A stretch of DNA of 64,000 nucleotides, from contig JABWCD010000018.1 in NCBI GenBank assembly GCA_013359265.1, forward strand, positions 50,856 to 114,855, in the 5' to 3' direction. Positions 11,498-19,669 of the stretch are shown here, piece by piece. The notes beneath the pieces are model-generated. The model searched no databases. It was not told the origin of the DNA and saw nothing but the letters and a program-made list of their open reading frames with translations. Both the position numbers and the translations under genes were made by a program. Origin of the DNA: Candidatus Hydrogenedentota bacterium. Its GTDB lineage: Bacteria > Hydrogenedentota > Hydrogenedentia > Hydrogenedentales > SLHB01. Position 1 is the stretch's first letter, and each line of letters begins with the position of its first letter.

Positions 11498-12650
11498 GTC
11501 GTTTCTCCCGGATCAACGTTTCGTACAGCGATTCGATCTGCTCCACCATCCGCGCAATGCTGAACTGCTGCGCATGCTCGCGCGCGGCGCCGCCAAGGCG
11601 TTCGCGTTGCGCAGGGTCGGCGGCCAGCGACAGTACGGCGGACGCGATTCCCGTTTCATCGCGGGGGCGCACCAGCAGGCCGGTCTTTGTTTCGATCAGG
11701 ACTTCCGGAATTCCGCCAACGTTGGTTGCCACCACCGGCGTGCCGGCCGCGCCTGCCTCGAGAATGACACGCCCCATCCCCTCGTTAAGCGACGGCACCA
11801 CGCACACGTCCATCGCTGCCATCAGTTCGGAAACGTCGTCGCGAATTCCCAGGAACTGGATGCGCAACCCCAGCGACTTCGCCTCCGATTCCAGCGACTT
11901 CCGCTCCGCGCCGTCGCCCGCGAGAACGAATCGCGCGTTCGGCAATGATTCCGCGACGATGTGCGCTGCCTGCACAAAATACGAGAAACCCTTCACGGGT
12001 TCAAGGCGTCCCACGCCGCCTACCACGAAATCGTCGCGACCAATGCCCAGCTTCGTGCGCGTGGCATCGCGATGTTCGATTGCCGCCGTGAACGGCGCAA
12101 GATCGATCCCGCTGAAAATCGATGTCCACTGCTCCGCGGTCCCCACGCCCTCGGCAAGATGCTGTTCGACGCCGCGCCGCGTCAACTCGATCAGCCTGTC
12201 CGATTTTCGCGCAACGTTTCGTTCGAGCATCGTATAGAGCGCCGTCAGCGCGGCGTTGAAGTAGCCGAAGAACACGTGCCCGTGCGGCGTGTGCACGATG
12301 ATTGGCACGCGCGCTTTGGCGGCGGCGATTCGCCCGAGGTATCCCGCCTTGGATGTGTGTGTGTGGACAATGTCGTACTTGCGCTGGGCGAAGATGCGCG
12401 TGAGTTCTCCATACGCGCGCAGGTCGCGCAGCGGCGACGGATTCCGCACAAGACTCGCCACGCGGACGATTTCGATCCCCGCCGCGCGCACCGCGTCTTC
12501 CATGCTGGGTTCGCCCGGCGCAGTATAACCGCTAATCAGATCGACCTCGAACCGCTCGCGGTTCGCTAGGCGCACCGTATGAAAAGTATTCTCCTGCGCG
12601 CCGCCTTTGCACATTCGCGTGATCACGTGCGCGACGCGGATGCGCCTCAT
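11487..12650 (-). CDS. GT4 glycosyltransferase
   Basis: This GT-B fold glycosyltransferase has 387 aa. The N-terminal acceptor domain opens with VAHVITRMCKGGAQENT and contains THTSKAGYLGRIAA. The C-terminal nucleotide-sugar domain has GGVGRLEPVKGF and the E-x7-E motif EGMGRVILE within SLNEGMGRVILEAGAAG. ATG 12650 lies in a 4-bp ATGA overlap with the upstream glycosyltransferase, and its end overlaps the deacetylase gene. The three genes are therefore one coupled operon, probably for a surface glycan or glycolipid. Donor and acceptor are unknown. Confidence 0.9.
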   Translation of the reverse strand: MRRIRVAHVITRMCKGGAQENTFHTVRLANRERFEVDLISGYTAPGEPSMEDAVRAAGIEIVRVASLVRNPSPLRDLRAYGELTRIFAQRKYDIVHTHTSKAGYLGRIAAAKARVPIIVHTPHGHVFFGYFNAALTALYTMLERNVARKSDRLIELTRRGVEQHLAEGVGTAEQWTSIFSGIDLAPFTAAIEHRDATRTKLGIGRDDFVVGGVGRLEPVKGFSYFVQAAHIVAESLPNARFVLAGDGAERKSLESEAKSLGLRIQFLGIRDDVSELMAAMDVCVVPSLNEGMGRVILEAGAAGTPVVATNVGGIPEVLIETKTGLLVRPRDETGIASAVLSLAADPAQRERLGGAAREHAQQFSIARMVEQIESLYETLIREKRLDA

Positions 12651-13792
12651 TTCCGCACCCCGAGCACCGCCAGCATCTGGTTCGCGAACACGCGCCAGTT
12701 GAGTTCGTTGTCCACGCGCAAACGCCCAATCTCGCCGAGCCGCCGCGCAAGTTCCGCGTCGAGAAGAATGCGCACGATCGCGTCGGCGAGCCCTTCGGCG
12801 TCGTCCGGTTCGACAAGCAATCCGCTTTCTTCGTTTATCACCGCCTCCGTCGCGCCACCCGACCTACCGGCGACGACCGGCTTGCCGTGCGCGTGCGCTT
12901 CCGCGAACACGAGGCCAAACCCCTCGACGTGCCCGCCCCGGTCTTCGCCCGTGGGCAATGCAAAGACTTCGCACAACGCGTACAACGCCTGCACGTAGTC
13001 GCGGCGCATCGAGCCCGCGAAGGTGATGTTATCGCGCACGCCCATGCGAAAGGCCGCGCGCGAGCACGCCGCCATTGCGGGCCCCTGCCCGACGATTACA
13101 AGGTGTGCGTTGGGCACGCGATTGATTACGCGAGCCATCGCGCGCACGAGCGTCAGGTGCCCTTTGCGCGGCACCATGCGGCCGACCGACAGAATCAGGC
13201 GCTTACCATCGAGCGGATACTTCGCGCGAACAGCTTCCAGCGCGGAACCCTCGACATCGGGACTCGGCGCCGCGCCGGGCAAAATTGCGGCGATCTGCTT
13301 CTCGCGAACGCCGAACGCGGCCAATTGGTCGCGCGTGTAACGGCTGATGGCGATGACGCCGCGCGACTGCGCGTAGATGTAGCGCAGAAGCGCCGCCGCC
13401 GGCCAGAACCGTTTGAACTTCAAAAACTCGTACCCGTACGCAAACGCCGCGTACGGCACGCCGAACAGGCTCCGCGCAAACAGCCCGACGATTCCGCCGT
13501 AGGCCACATTGATCGCCAGCACCAGGTCGTGGTGCGGAATCAGCGCACGCGCGGCGGCCAGCATCGGAAACAAGCGGAACCAACCCGAACCGTATCCCCC
13601 GAAACGCACTACGCGCGCGGGTTCGCTCGCATCGAACGTCTCCATGCCGGGAAAGCGCGGCGCCAATACCGTAACCTCGAAACCCTGCCGCGCCAATTCG
13701 CGCGAGAGTTCCAATGCGAGCGTGCTGATTCCGCCGTCAATGGGCGGGTAGTCCACCGTAGCAACAAGTATGCGGATTCGTTTGCCGGTCAT
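12647..13792 (-). CDS. GT4 glycosyltransferase, first gene of operon
   Basis: This is a second GT-B glycosyltransferase, 381 aa from ATG 13792. The N-terminus RIRILVATVDYPPIDGGIST is the typical GT4 acceptor-domain opening. The C-terminal half has ILSVGRMVPRKGH and the donor-site stretch GFGLVFAEAHAHGKPVVA, which contains the E-x7-E pattern in degenerate form, followed by GLLVEPDD. The reading frame stays open far upstream of 13792, but that part is Arg/Cys-rich and unlike any GT, so the shorter start is preferred. It overlaps the next glycosyltransferase by 4 bp. Confidence 0.88.
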   Translation of the reverse strand: MTGKRIRILVATVDYPPIDGGISTLALELSRELARQGFEVTVLAPRFPGMETFDASEPARVVRFGGYGSGWFRLFPMLAAARALIPHHDLVLAINVAYGGIVGLFARSLFGVPYAAFAYGYEFLKFKRFWPAAALLRYIYAQSRGVIAISRYTRDQLAAFGVREKQIAAILPGAAPSPDVEGSALEAVRAKYPLDGKRLILSVGRMVPRKGHLTLVRAMARVINRVPNAHLVIVGQGPAMAACSRAAFRMGVRDNITFAGSMRRDYVQALYALCEVFALPTGEDRGGHVEGFGLVFAEAHAHGKPVVAGRSGGATEAVINEESGLLVEPDDAEGLADAIVRILLDAELARRLGEIGRLRVDNELNWRVFANQMLAVLGVRK

Positions 13793-13862
13793 GCGCCGAC
13801 ATTGTAAACAAATGCATGCCGCGGCGGCACAAGCCGCGTTCTTCGGAAGTGCCGCGCGGGCT

Positions 13863-14261
13863 ATGACATGCCGCCTCGATGTGCTACGCTGGCCCCGTCC
13901 CGGGAGGAACAGGTCATGCTCGACGCAACCGGCACACACGCACCTTCGTTCGCTAGACCGCTCGCCGCGCCCGCCGTTACCGTGGCAACTCTGGGTCGTT
14001 ACCATGGTTCTCGGAATCGAAGGCATGGGGAACTTCGTATCCATGTTCACCGCGCCGGTAGCAGCGACATGGCTGGCGTGGAAAGTCCTGTTCATCGTGG
14101 GCTTCTTTCGGCGTTGGCGCCCGGTGCATGCGTTGAACCTCGTCTTTGGCGCAATCCACGTCCTCGGATTTGCGGCCTCCGCGCCGGGCGTGGCGATGAT
14201 CAACCTTGTCCTCGTCATCCTTGTCGCGTCGACCAAGAACTACTTCTTCACCGCACGCTGA
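13863..14261 (+). CDS. Small membrane protein, start uncertain
   Basis: From about position 13983 the frame encodes a convincing hydrophobic protein with three or four transmembrane segments (PLPWQLWVVTMVLGIEG, then AATWLAWKVLFIVGFF, VFGAIHVLGFAAS and INLVLVILVAS), ending in KNYFFTAR. The N-terminal part is doubtful. ATG 13863 has no good ribosome binding site, whereas the strong GGGAGG at 13902-13907 sits upstream of ATG 13916 in a different frame. A single-base frameshift near 13950-13985 would join that start to the membrane part. I cannot tell whether this is a sequencing error, a real mutation or a late internal start. No family recognised. Confidence 0.5.
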   Translation: MTCRLDVLRWPRPGRNRSCSTQPAHTHLRSLDRSPRPPLPWQLWVVTMVLGIEGMGNFVSMFTAPVAATWLAWKVLFIVGFFRRWRPVHALNLVFGAIHVLGFAASAPGVAMINLVLVILVASTKNYFFTAR

Positions 14262-14298
14262 CCCGGTTGGGGTATACTCAAGCAAACAGGTCACGGAC

Positions 14299-14565
14299 AT
14301 GATCATTTATCTCGACCCAAAATACGAGCAACAAATAGAAAGTCTCGCCGCGGCTACCGGCAAGACTGTCGACGAGGTTTTCGAAGAACTGGTGAAAAGG
14401 GCCCTCTCGGAAACACCGCGGAAGTACAGCGCTGCCGTTGCCGAGAATCAGCGCCGTGCAATCGAAGCGCTCCTAGTCGAACTGGACGCACTTTCCGATG
14501 AAAGCCCCGATGATGGTTTTGACGCGTCGCAACACGATAAAGCGATCTACAGGCGCGACTGGTGA
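14299..14565 (+). CDS. Antitoxin-like protein of a broken VapBC module
   Basis: This small protein (88 aa) opens with a short strand (MIIYLDPKYEQQIESLAA) and a helix TGKTVDEVFEELVKRAL that resembles a ribbon-helix-helix antitoxin N-terminus. The C-terminal half is acidic (ELDALSDESPDDGFDASQHD), as in toxin-binding tails. The start ATG 14299 is chosen because the preceding in-frame residues are Ser/Arg-rich and unlike a protein. Its stop overlaps the GTG of a PIN-like start (14562) in a GTGA arrangement, the usual order for an antitoxin-toxin pair. The toxin is truncated, so this antitoxin is probably orphaned. Confidence 0.7.
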   Translation: MIIYLDPKYEQQIESLAAATGKTVDEVFEELVKRALSETPRKYSAAVAENQRRAIEALLVELDALSDESPDDGFDASQHDKAIYRRDW

Positions 14566-14747
14566 CGTTCGTCGATACAAGCGCATGGTTTGCGATATTC
14601 GTGGAGAGCGACACCAGCGCGCAGGCGGTGAACGCATGGCTCGAAAGCTGTGGCGGACGCGGCGGTCCGCCGCGGCGGGTTCGGGCCGGCCTTGCCGGGG
14701 TGGGCTGCACCATGCGCCGCGGGCGACGCGGGAGGTGCAGTTGTTGA
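14562..14747 (+). pseudogene. VapC toxin fragment fused to DUF1501-derived sequence
   Basis: The first 29 residues (TFVDTSAWFAIFVESDTSA onward to NAWLES) are a normal VapC PIN-domain start with the first catalytic Asp in FVDTSAW. From 14653 the DNA stops resembling a PIN gene and instead matches codons 32-70 of the DUF1501 gene at 15584 (about 84% identical by hand alignment over 119 bp). A one-base indel puts that part out of frame, and the frame ends at 14747. The rest of the PIN domain, including the later acidic residues, is missing, so no active nuclease is expected. Confidence 0.75.
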
Positions 14748-14771
14748 TGTTCAGCGCAGCGAGCCAGTGCG
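14653..14771 (+). repeat. Direct repeat copy 1, DUF1501-derived
   Basis: This 119-bp segment matches 15677-15794 inside the intact DUF1501 gene. By eye I count 18 mismatches and one 1-bp indel. Its conceptual peptide in mixed frames reads AVRRGG, then PRATREVQLLMFSAASQC, against AVRRGG and PRATRVVQLFMSGAASQC in the intact protein. With copy 2 it flanks the MNT-HEPN gene pair. Confidence 0.85.
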
Positions 14772-14870
14772 GGAGTGGATGAATACGGCCGAGTTGGTCA
14801 CGACCCGAAAACGGAAATACGAATCGGCAATACCGATCCAAGTATGATTGAGGGACGCAGGTACGGGAAC

Positions 14871-15197
14871 ATGAGCGCATCGATAGAAGACACTCTTCTT
14901 CAGAGGATTGTTGGCCGTACAGTGGAGGCCGTGCGTCCGCTTCGCGTGGTATTGTTTGGATCGGCGGCGCGGGGCGAGATGAATGAGAACAGCGACGTTG
15001 ATCTTTTGTTGGTCATGCCCGATGGGACCCATCGTCGCGACACTGCGCGGAAAGTTTACCGTGCGCTTGGCGGGCTGGGCGTGTCCAAAGACATCATCGT
15101 CGTCACGGAAGACGACTTGCGGCGATTCGGTGACGAGCCGTCATTGGTGATTTATCCGGCTTTGCGCGAGGGCAAGGAAATCTACAGTGCCGGTTGA
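14871..15197 (+). CDS. MNT nucleotidyltransferase (antitoxin of HEPN-MNT pair)
   Basis: This 108-aa minimal nucleotidyltransferase has the signature GSAARGEMNENSDVDLLLV, i.e. the GS-x3-G helix and the catalytic DxD pair. In HEPN/MNT modules the MNT protein is the antitoxin, in known cases by adding nucleotides to the HEPN partner. The ATG 14871 start is chosen because it begins a natural helix (SASIEDTLLQRIVG); ATG 14844 would add nine residues. It overlaps the HEPN gene by 11 bp. The pair lies between two DUF1501-derived direct repeats. Confidence 0.85.
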   Translation: MSASIEDTLLQRIVGRTVEAVRPLRVVLFGSAARGEMNENSDVDLLLVMPDGTHRRDTARKVYRALGGLGVSKDIIVVTEDDLRRFGDEPSLVIYPALREGKEIYSAG

Positions 15198-15597
15198 GCC
15201 GCCGATACCAGGAACTCCTTCGGACTGGCTCTCGCGCGCGAAGGGCGATTTCGCCTTGGCATGTGTGACGTTACCGGAAGGCGGTTTCTACGAAGATCTA
15301 TGTTATCACTTGCAGCAAGCCGCGGAGAAGGCTATCAAGGCCGTCTATCGAGTTCACGGTCTAACGTTCCGGTATACGCATGATCTTGAAGTGTTACTCG
15401 ATACGCTTGGCGAAAACTCGGTTGTGATTCCTGACGATGTAAAGCTTGCAGCCGATCTGACGGATTACGCATGGGAGTCGCGGTACCCGGGACTCATGGA
15501 AGCCGTTAGCTACGAGGAATACCTGGTAGCGAAAGAGCAGGCGAAACAGATTTTGGCTTGGGCCGAGGCTGAAGTGGAAGAACATGAATCGCCGTGA
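15187..15597 (+). CDS. HEPN-domain protein (toxin of HEPN-MNT pair)
   Basis: This is a 136-aa all-helical HEPN protein. Typical features are DWLSRAKGDFALA at the start, CYHLQQAAEKAIKAVY in the second helix, the TFRYTHDLEVLLDTL segment with the conserved Arg/His dyad of putative RNase HEPNs, and a late AWESRYPG motif. The start GTG 15187 has AAGGAAA about 8 nt upstream and overlaps the MNT stop by 11 bp. The 3' end overlaps the DUF1501 start by 14 bp. By analogy with known HEPN/MNT systems it would be a ribonuclease toxin held by MNT; this is family-based inference. Confidence 0.85.
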   Translation: MPVEPPIPGTPSDWLSRAKGDFALACVTLPEGGFYEDLCYHLQQAAEKAIKAVYRVHGLTFRYTHDLEVLLDTLGENSVVIPDDVKLAADLTDYAWESRYPGLMEAVSYEEYLVAKEQAKQILAWAEAEVEEHESP

Positions 15598-17020
15598 TTT
15601 CTTATGGAAACTGGGCGGGGGCTTGGGCGGGATCGCGCTGGCGCAGATGCTGGCGCGGGACGGTCTGTTGCCGCGCGCGGAGGCGGCGGTCCGCCGCGGC
15701 GGATTGGGCGCGGGGTTGCCGGACGGCCTGCACCATACGCCGCGGGCGACACGCGTGGTGCAGTTGTTCATGTCCGGCGCGGCGAGCCAGTGCGACACCT
15801 TCGACTACAAGCCGCTCTTAATCGAAAAGGCGGGTCAGAAGTTCGATCCGGGCGAGAAGGTCGAACTGTTTCAGAGCGAGGCCGGCGTGGTGATGCCGTC
15901 GCCGTGGGCGTGGAAACAGCGGGGACAGTGTGGTAAGTGGATTTCCGATCTCGTCCCGCACCTCGCCGAGTGCGCGGACGACATGGCCTTTCTGCATTCG
16001 ATGATTTCGAAGTCGAACGTGCACGGCCCCGCGACGTTCATGCAGGCCACGGGTTTCGTCTTGCCTGGTTTCCCCGGTATGGGCGCGTGGATCGCGTACG
16101 GCCTCGGCAGCATGAACGACAATCTGCCGACCTTTGTCGTGTTGCCCGATTCGCGCGGGTTTGCGCCGAACGGTCCGAAGAACTGGAGCGCGGGCTTCCT
16201 GCCGTCCTCGTATCAAGGCACGATGATCCGGCCCAGCGCGCCGAATCCCATTGCCGATCTGTTTCCTCCGAAAGACTCCTTCGTCACGCCGGAGAACGAT
16301 CGCGACGCGCTCGCGGTGTTGAACCAACTGAACTGGGAACATGCGCAAACGCGCGAGGGCGATTCGCGACTCGACGCGCGCATTGCAAGTTACGAACTCG
16401 CCGCGAAACTGCAGGTCAGCGCGCCGGAAGTGCTCGACCTCTCCGGCGAAACGGAAGCGACGAAAAGACTCTACGGCCTCGACGAGCACGAAACGGAAGA
16501 TTTCGGGCGCAACTGCCTTGTCGCGCGGCGTCTGCTCGAACGCGGCGTGCGCTTCGTGCAGGTGTGGAGCGGGGCGGACAACGGCCACCCGCGCCGCAAC
16601 TGGGACTCGCACGAAGACCTCGCGCGCGACCACGCCATCATGGCCAAGGGTATGGACAAACCCGCTGCCGCGCTGCTCATCGATCTCAAATCGCGCGGCA
16701 TGCTCGACGACACCATCGTCATCTGGACCACGGAGTTCGGGCGCATGCCCTGCAGCCAAGGCGGCGCGGGCCGCGATCACAATCCGTTTACGTTTACCTC
16801 ATGGCTCGCCGGCGGCGGCATCAAAGGCGGAACAAGCTACGGCACGAGTGATGAATGGTCCTACAAAGCCGCCGAAAACCCCACCTACTGCTACGACCTC
16901 CACGCTACCGTCCTCCACCTTCTCGGCATCGACCACACCCAACTCACCTACCGCAACAATGGCATTGACCGGCGGTTGACGGATGTGCACGGACACGTGA
17001 TTCGCGAGATCATCGCCTGA
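15584..17020 (+). CDS. DUF1501 protein with Tat signal
   Basis: This 478-aa protein starts with a twin-arginine signal (MNRRDFLWKLGGGLGGIALAQM), so it is exported folded. The remainder is a DUF1501 domain, related in fold to alkaline phosphatase/sulfatase enzymes. Visible conserved parts are RVVQLFMSGAASQCDTFDYK near the N-terminus, NVHGPATFMQATG, GRNCLVARRLLERGVRFVQV, and the C-terminal WTTEFGRMPC with GAGRDHNPF. Such genes are abundant in planctomycetes and relatives, usually next to DUF1549/DUF1553 genes; no such partner is here. ATG 15584 has GGAAG upstream and overlaps the HEPN gene. The reaction is not known. Confidence 0.92.
   Translation: MNRRDFLWKLGGGLGGIALAQMLARDGLLPRAEAAVRRGGLGAGLPDGLHHTPRATRVVQLFMSGAASQCDTFDYKPLLIEKAGQKFDPGEKVELFQSEAGVVMPSPWAWKQRGQCGKWISDLVPHLAECADDMAFLHSMISKSNVHGPATFMQATGFVLPGFPGMGAWIAYGLGSMNDNLPTFVVLPDSRGFAPNGPKNWSAGFLPSSYQGTMIRPSAPNPIADLFPPKDSFVTPENDRDALAVLNQLNWEHAQTREGDSRLDARIASYELAAKLQVSAPEVLDLSGETEATKRLYGLDEHETEDFGRNCLVARRLLERGVRFVQVWSGADNGHPRRNWDSHEDLARDHAIMAKGMDKPAAALLIDLKSRGMLDDTIVIWTTEFGRMPCSQGGAGRDHNPFTFTSWLAGGGIKGGTSYGTSDEWSYKAAENPTYCYDLHATVLHLLGIDHTQLTYRNNGIDRRLTDVHGHVIREIIA
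15677..15794 (+). repeat. Direct repeat copy 2, within the DUF1501 gene
   Basis: This is the 118-bp counterpart of 14653-14771. It covers codons 32-70 of the intact DUF1501 gene and is probably the source. The repeat starts are 1,024 bp apart, and the MNT-HEPN genes lie entirely between them. Confidence 0.85.
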
Positions 17021-17095
17021 CGGCTGCAATTTTTGATTCTGTCCCCAAATTCGACCAAAGGCTCTCTGTAGAATAGACTCAGGAGCCTTTAGCGC

Positions 17096-19276
17096 ATGGC
17101 CGACTTTTTACATCGCGACGACGCCGAGATAGTCGGGCGGGTGTTGTCCGGCCAACGAGACGAGTTTGGTCGATTGGTCGAGCGATACATGCCCATGGTT
17201 CATGCCCTGGTGCGTGCGAACCTCGGTTTGATGGGCGATATCGACGACATCGCGCAGGACGCGTTTCTTTCCGCGTTCCATTCACTGGATAAGCTGCGCA
17301 ATCCCGAAAAATTCGCCGGTTGGCTCGCGTCCATCACGCGCCATGAGTGCGTTCGTTACGCAAAGGTCCGCCAACGCGCGCAACGCAACGCCGTCGCGTG
17401 GCGCAACACGTCGCCCGCTTCCACGACCGATGACCCTGCAAAACGGGAGCTACACCAAATGCTCGAACAAGCTGTGCACGATCTCGACGTGCAACACCGC
17501 GAAATTCTTCTCCTTTACTACTTCTCGAAAAAGGATATGGGGGAAATCGAAGCGATTCTCGACATCCCCCGCGAGGCGGCCAAGAAGCGGTTGCAACGCG
17601 CGCGGGCAGTATTGGAGTCGCATATCACATCACAGGTCGGCGAATTGCTGGAAGCATATGCGCCGCATAAGGAGCACGCCGCGAAGGTGTCGGGCGCAAT
17701 CGCCATGGCGCAGCCGGTATGGCTGCTCACCTCGAAAACCGGAGCTGCGTCGGCATTAACCGGTTGGAGCACACTTGTCATGAAAGCGAAGACGTTGGCG
17801 GTAATGGGTACGGTGGCGTTGCTCGCTGGACTGGGCATCGTGTCGTATTCACTCTCGGTCCGGGACCGCGAAACGAGCGCAGTGAAGGGTGCGCGTCCTT
17901 ATGCGGCGCGTGCGGTGAATGCGAATGACACGTCATTGGAAACGGCCTCTCGCAGCGAACCGACACCGAATCGAGCCAATGTAACCGCTATTCCCGCGAC
18001 CAATGCACCGTCAACGGTACCGGCGGCCTCGAACCATCGCGTCGCGAAGTCCGATCGATCGTCAATGGTGGGCGGCAATCCACAACGCACGGGTTTTTTC
18101 GACGTGCCCGCGCCGCTGACGTTGCCCACCGTGCGCTGGACATCCGAAATGAGCGGGTCCCCCGGGACAACCTCGGCGATCGATGCTCAGGGCAGAATCT
18201 TCATGAGCCACGGTGACGCGCGTGGACCGGACTGGCTCAGTGCGTTTTCTCCCAACGGAGAACCGCTTTGGGATTACGGCCCTGTCGATTACATACGCAG
18301 CACCGGCGCCCCTGCGATTACGCCAGATGGCAACGTGCTGTTTGCGTTTAACGATCACGTCACGCGCGCGTTCGATCCCATAACCGGCGCCACTGCCTGG
18401 AGCGCAGAATTTGCAAGTCGGGAACTACTTGTGGACAGCAAGGGCAATGTCTATACCAGTTCCCGTGCGGGGCTGGAGAAGGTAGATGCTTCTTCAGGCG
18501 TCGCGCTGTGGGAACCGCTCGCGCAGGTAACTCCGCCCGCCGCGCTGTCGCTTGACGAACACACCCTGTATGCGCGCGCGCAACAACCCAACGGCTTCCT
18601 TACGGTTGACTTTAGCCTTCAGGCCATTAACGCAGAGAATGGCGACGTATTGTGGCGCTACGTACCTGAAGGGAACGATGACTTCATGAGCAATTGGGCC
18701 ACGCCCGTGGTCGGTGGCGACGGGACCGTATTCATTCAGGATGCCGGGTTGAACGTATTGTACGCGATTCGGGACAACGGTGACTCGGCATCGCAACTCT
18801 GGGAATTCTGGCCCGCGACAGCCCACGCATCTCAGCCCTTTGAACCAACTTCGGCAGAATTCGTGATCTACAATGCGACCGGCGACAGTCCCCGGCTTGT
18901 TGCGACCGACGGCGAGGCCGTGTACATGGGCGTATTTGGAAATCACGCTTTTGGAGGCTACCCGGCATCGGTACACGCGGTTAGCATGGACGGCCAGTCC
19001 ATCTGGCACACACCACTCGAAGGCGATGTTGTCGCGGGCAGTCCGGTTGTTACGAACGATGCCGTCTACATTCTCGGTGGCGGCAGCGACGATTTCCCGG
19101 GCACGAACGCGCTCTATTGCCTTGATCGCGACGACGGCCGAATCCTCTGGCAGATGAGCGTAAGTCCGCCGCACGGCGATGTGGGGGAGAGCATCGCGCT
19201 CGCGCCGGATGGTACCATCTATATCGCGACCACCGCGCCGAACGGATCGGGCAGCATACTGAGAGCGTTGCGCTAG
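17096..19276 (+). CDS. ECF sigma factor fused to TM segment and PQQ-like propeller
   Basis: This is a 726-aa chimera. Residues 5-100 form sigma-70 region 2 (RLVERYMPMVHALVRANLG, then DIDDIAQDAFLSAFHSLD and the FAGWLASITRHECVRY stretch). Residues 115-175 form region 4 (LDVQHREILLLYYFSKKDM and EAAKKRLQRARAVLE). A hydrophobic segment follows at about 229-250 (MKAKTLAVMGTVALLAGLG onward), then a Ser/Thr/Ala-rich linker and, from about residue 325, a beta-propeller with PQQ-type repeats (GGNPQRTGF, GNVLFAFN, GDVLWRYVPEG, DGRILWQMS). The sigma part should be cytoplasmic and the propeller extracytoplasmic, so the protein may be a one-chain membrane-held sigma factor sensing an outside ligand. AGGAG lies 10 nt before ATG 17096. 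Target genes are unknown. Confidence 0.88.
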   Translation: MADFLHRDDAEIVGRVLSGQRDEFGRLVERYMPMVHALVRANLGLMGDIDDIAQDAFLSAFHSLDKLRNPEKFAGWLASITRHECVRYAKVRQRAQRNAVAWRNTSPASTTDDPAKRELHQMLEQAVHDLDVQHREILLLYYFSKKDMGEIEAILDIPREAAKKRLQRARAVLESHITSQVGELLEAYAPHKEHAAKVSGAIAMAQPVWLLTSKTGAASALTGWSTLVMKAKTLAVMGTVALLAGLGIVSYSLSVRDRETSAVKGARPYAARAVNANDTSLETASRSEPTPNRANVTAIPATNAPSTVPAASNHRVAKSDRSSMVGGNPQRTGFFDVPAPLTLPTVRWTSEMSGSPGTTSAIDAQGRIFMSHGDARGPDWLSAFSPNGEPLWDYGPVDYIRSTGAPAITPDGNVLFAFNDHVTRAFDPITGATAWSAEFASRELLVDSKGNVYTSSRAGLEKVDASSGVALWEPLAQVTPPAALSLDEHTLYARAQQPNGFLTVDFSLQAINAENGDVLWRYVPEGNDDFMSNWATPVVGGDGTVFIQDAGLNVLYAIRDNGDSASQLWEFWPATAHASQPFEPTSAEFVIYNATGDSPRLVATDGEAVYMGVFGNHAFGGYPASVHAVSMDGQSIWHTPLEGDVVAGSPVVTNDAVYILGGGSDDFPGTNALYCLDRDDGRILWQMSVSPPHGDVGESIALAPDGTIYIATTAPNGSGSILRALR

Positions 19277-19669
19277 ACCAACACTGTCACGAGCAATCGC
19301 ACCGCGACGCGCCGACCGGCTCACAGCCTGCCTACAGAAACAACGGCATCGCCCGCCGCCCCCTGCTTTTCACGTAAGTAACTTCATCCGACGCTACTCA
19401 AGTTTGATGTCCAGATACTGAACAAAGCGCCGTCCCGATTCTGGAATCGGGACATGAGGGCACCTATCCGGCACGGCAGCATTTCAAGAAAGGCCTGTCG
19501 CTTAATCCCATATCTTTCAGTATTTTGCACACTTTTCCGCCGTCTAATGTGACGCTTGGTATGGGATATGCGGCACTGTGTAGTCACGAGAATCCCTACG
19601 AGGTCACCGGGCGTCTATGGATTCTGTGCTGGACCTGCTTCCGATGGGTCAGAAAGTCGAGAAGATTCT
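19277..19669. other. Intergenic region without recognised gene
   Basis: Of these 393 bp only one structure stands out: a perfect 10-bp inverted repeat, GTCCCGATTC (19432-19441) and GAATCGGGAC (19444-19453), with a two-base loop and no T-run. The short open frames here have no protein-like composition. The promoter of the downstream BNR-repeat gene is presumably inside. Confidence 0.5.

Noticed and set aside
11487..13792. Bacillithiol synthesis (BshA/BshB)
   Set aside because: The GT4 and PIG-L proteins fit only at family level, there are two glycosyltransferases, and no BshC is visible.
15584..17020. Sulfatase or alkaline phosphatase annotation for the DUF1501 protein
   Set aside because: The fold is related, but the catalytic Cys/Ser sulfatase signature (C/S-x-P-x-R) is not seen.
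17021..17095. GATTCTGTCCCC string upstream of the sigma-fusion gene and a GACAGCACACTATTTACCGAG string at about 31999-32019
   Set aside because: Both recall flanks of REP-associated transposase elements, but no inverted partner or transposase is present, so no element can be claimed.
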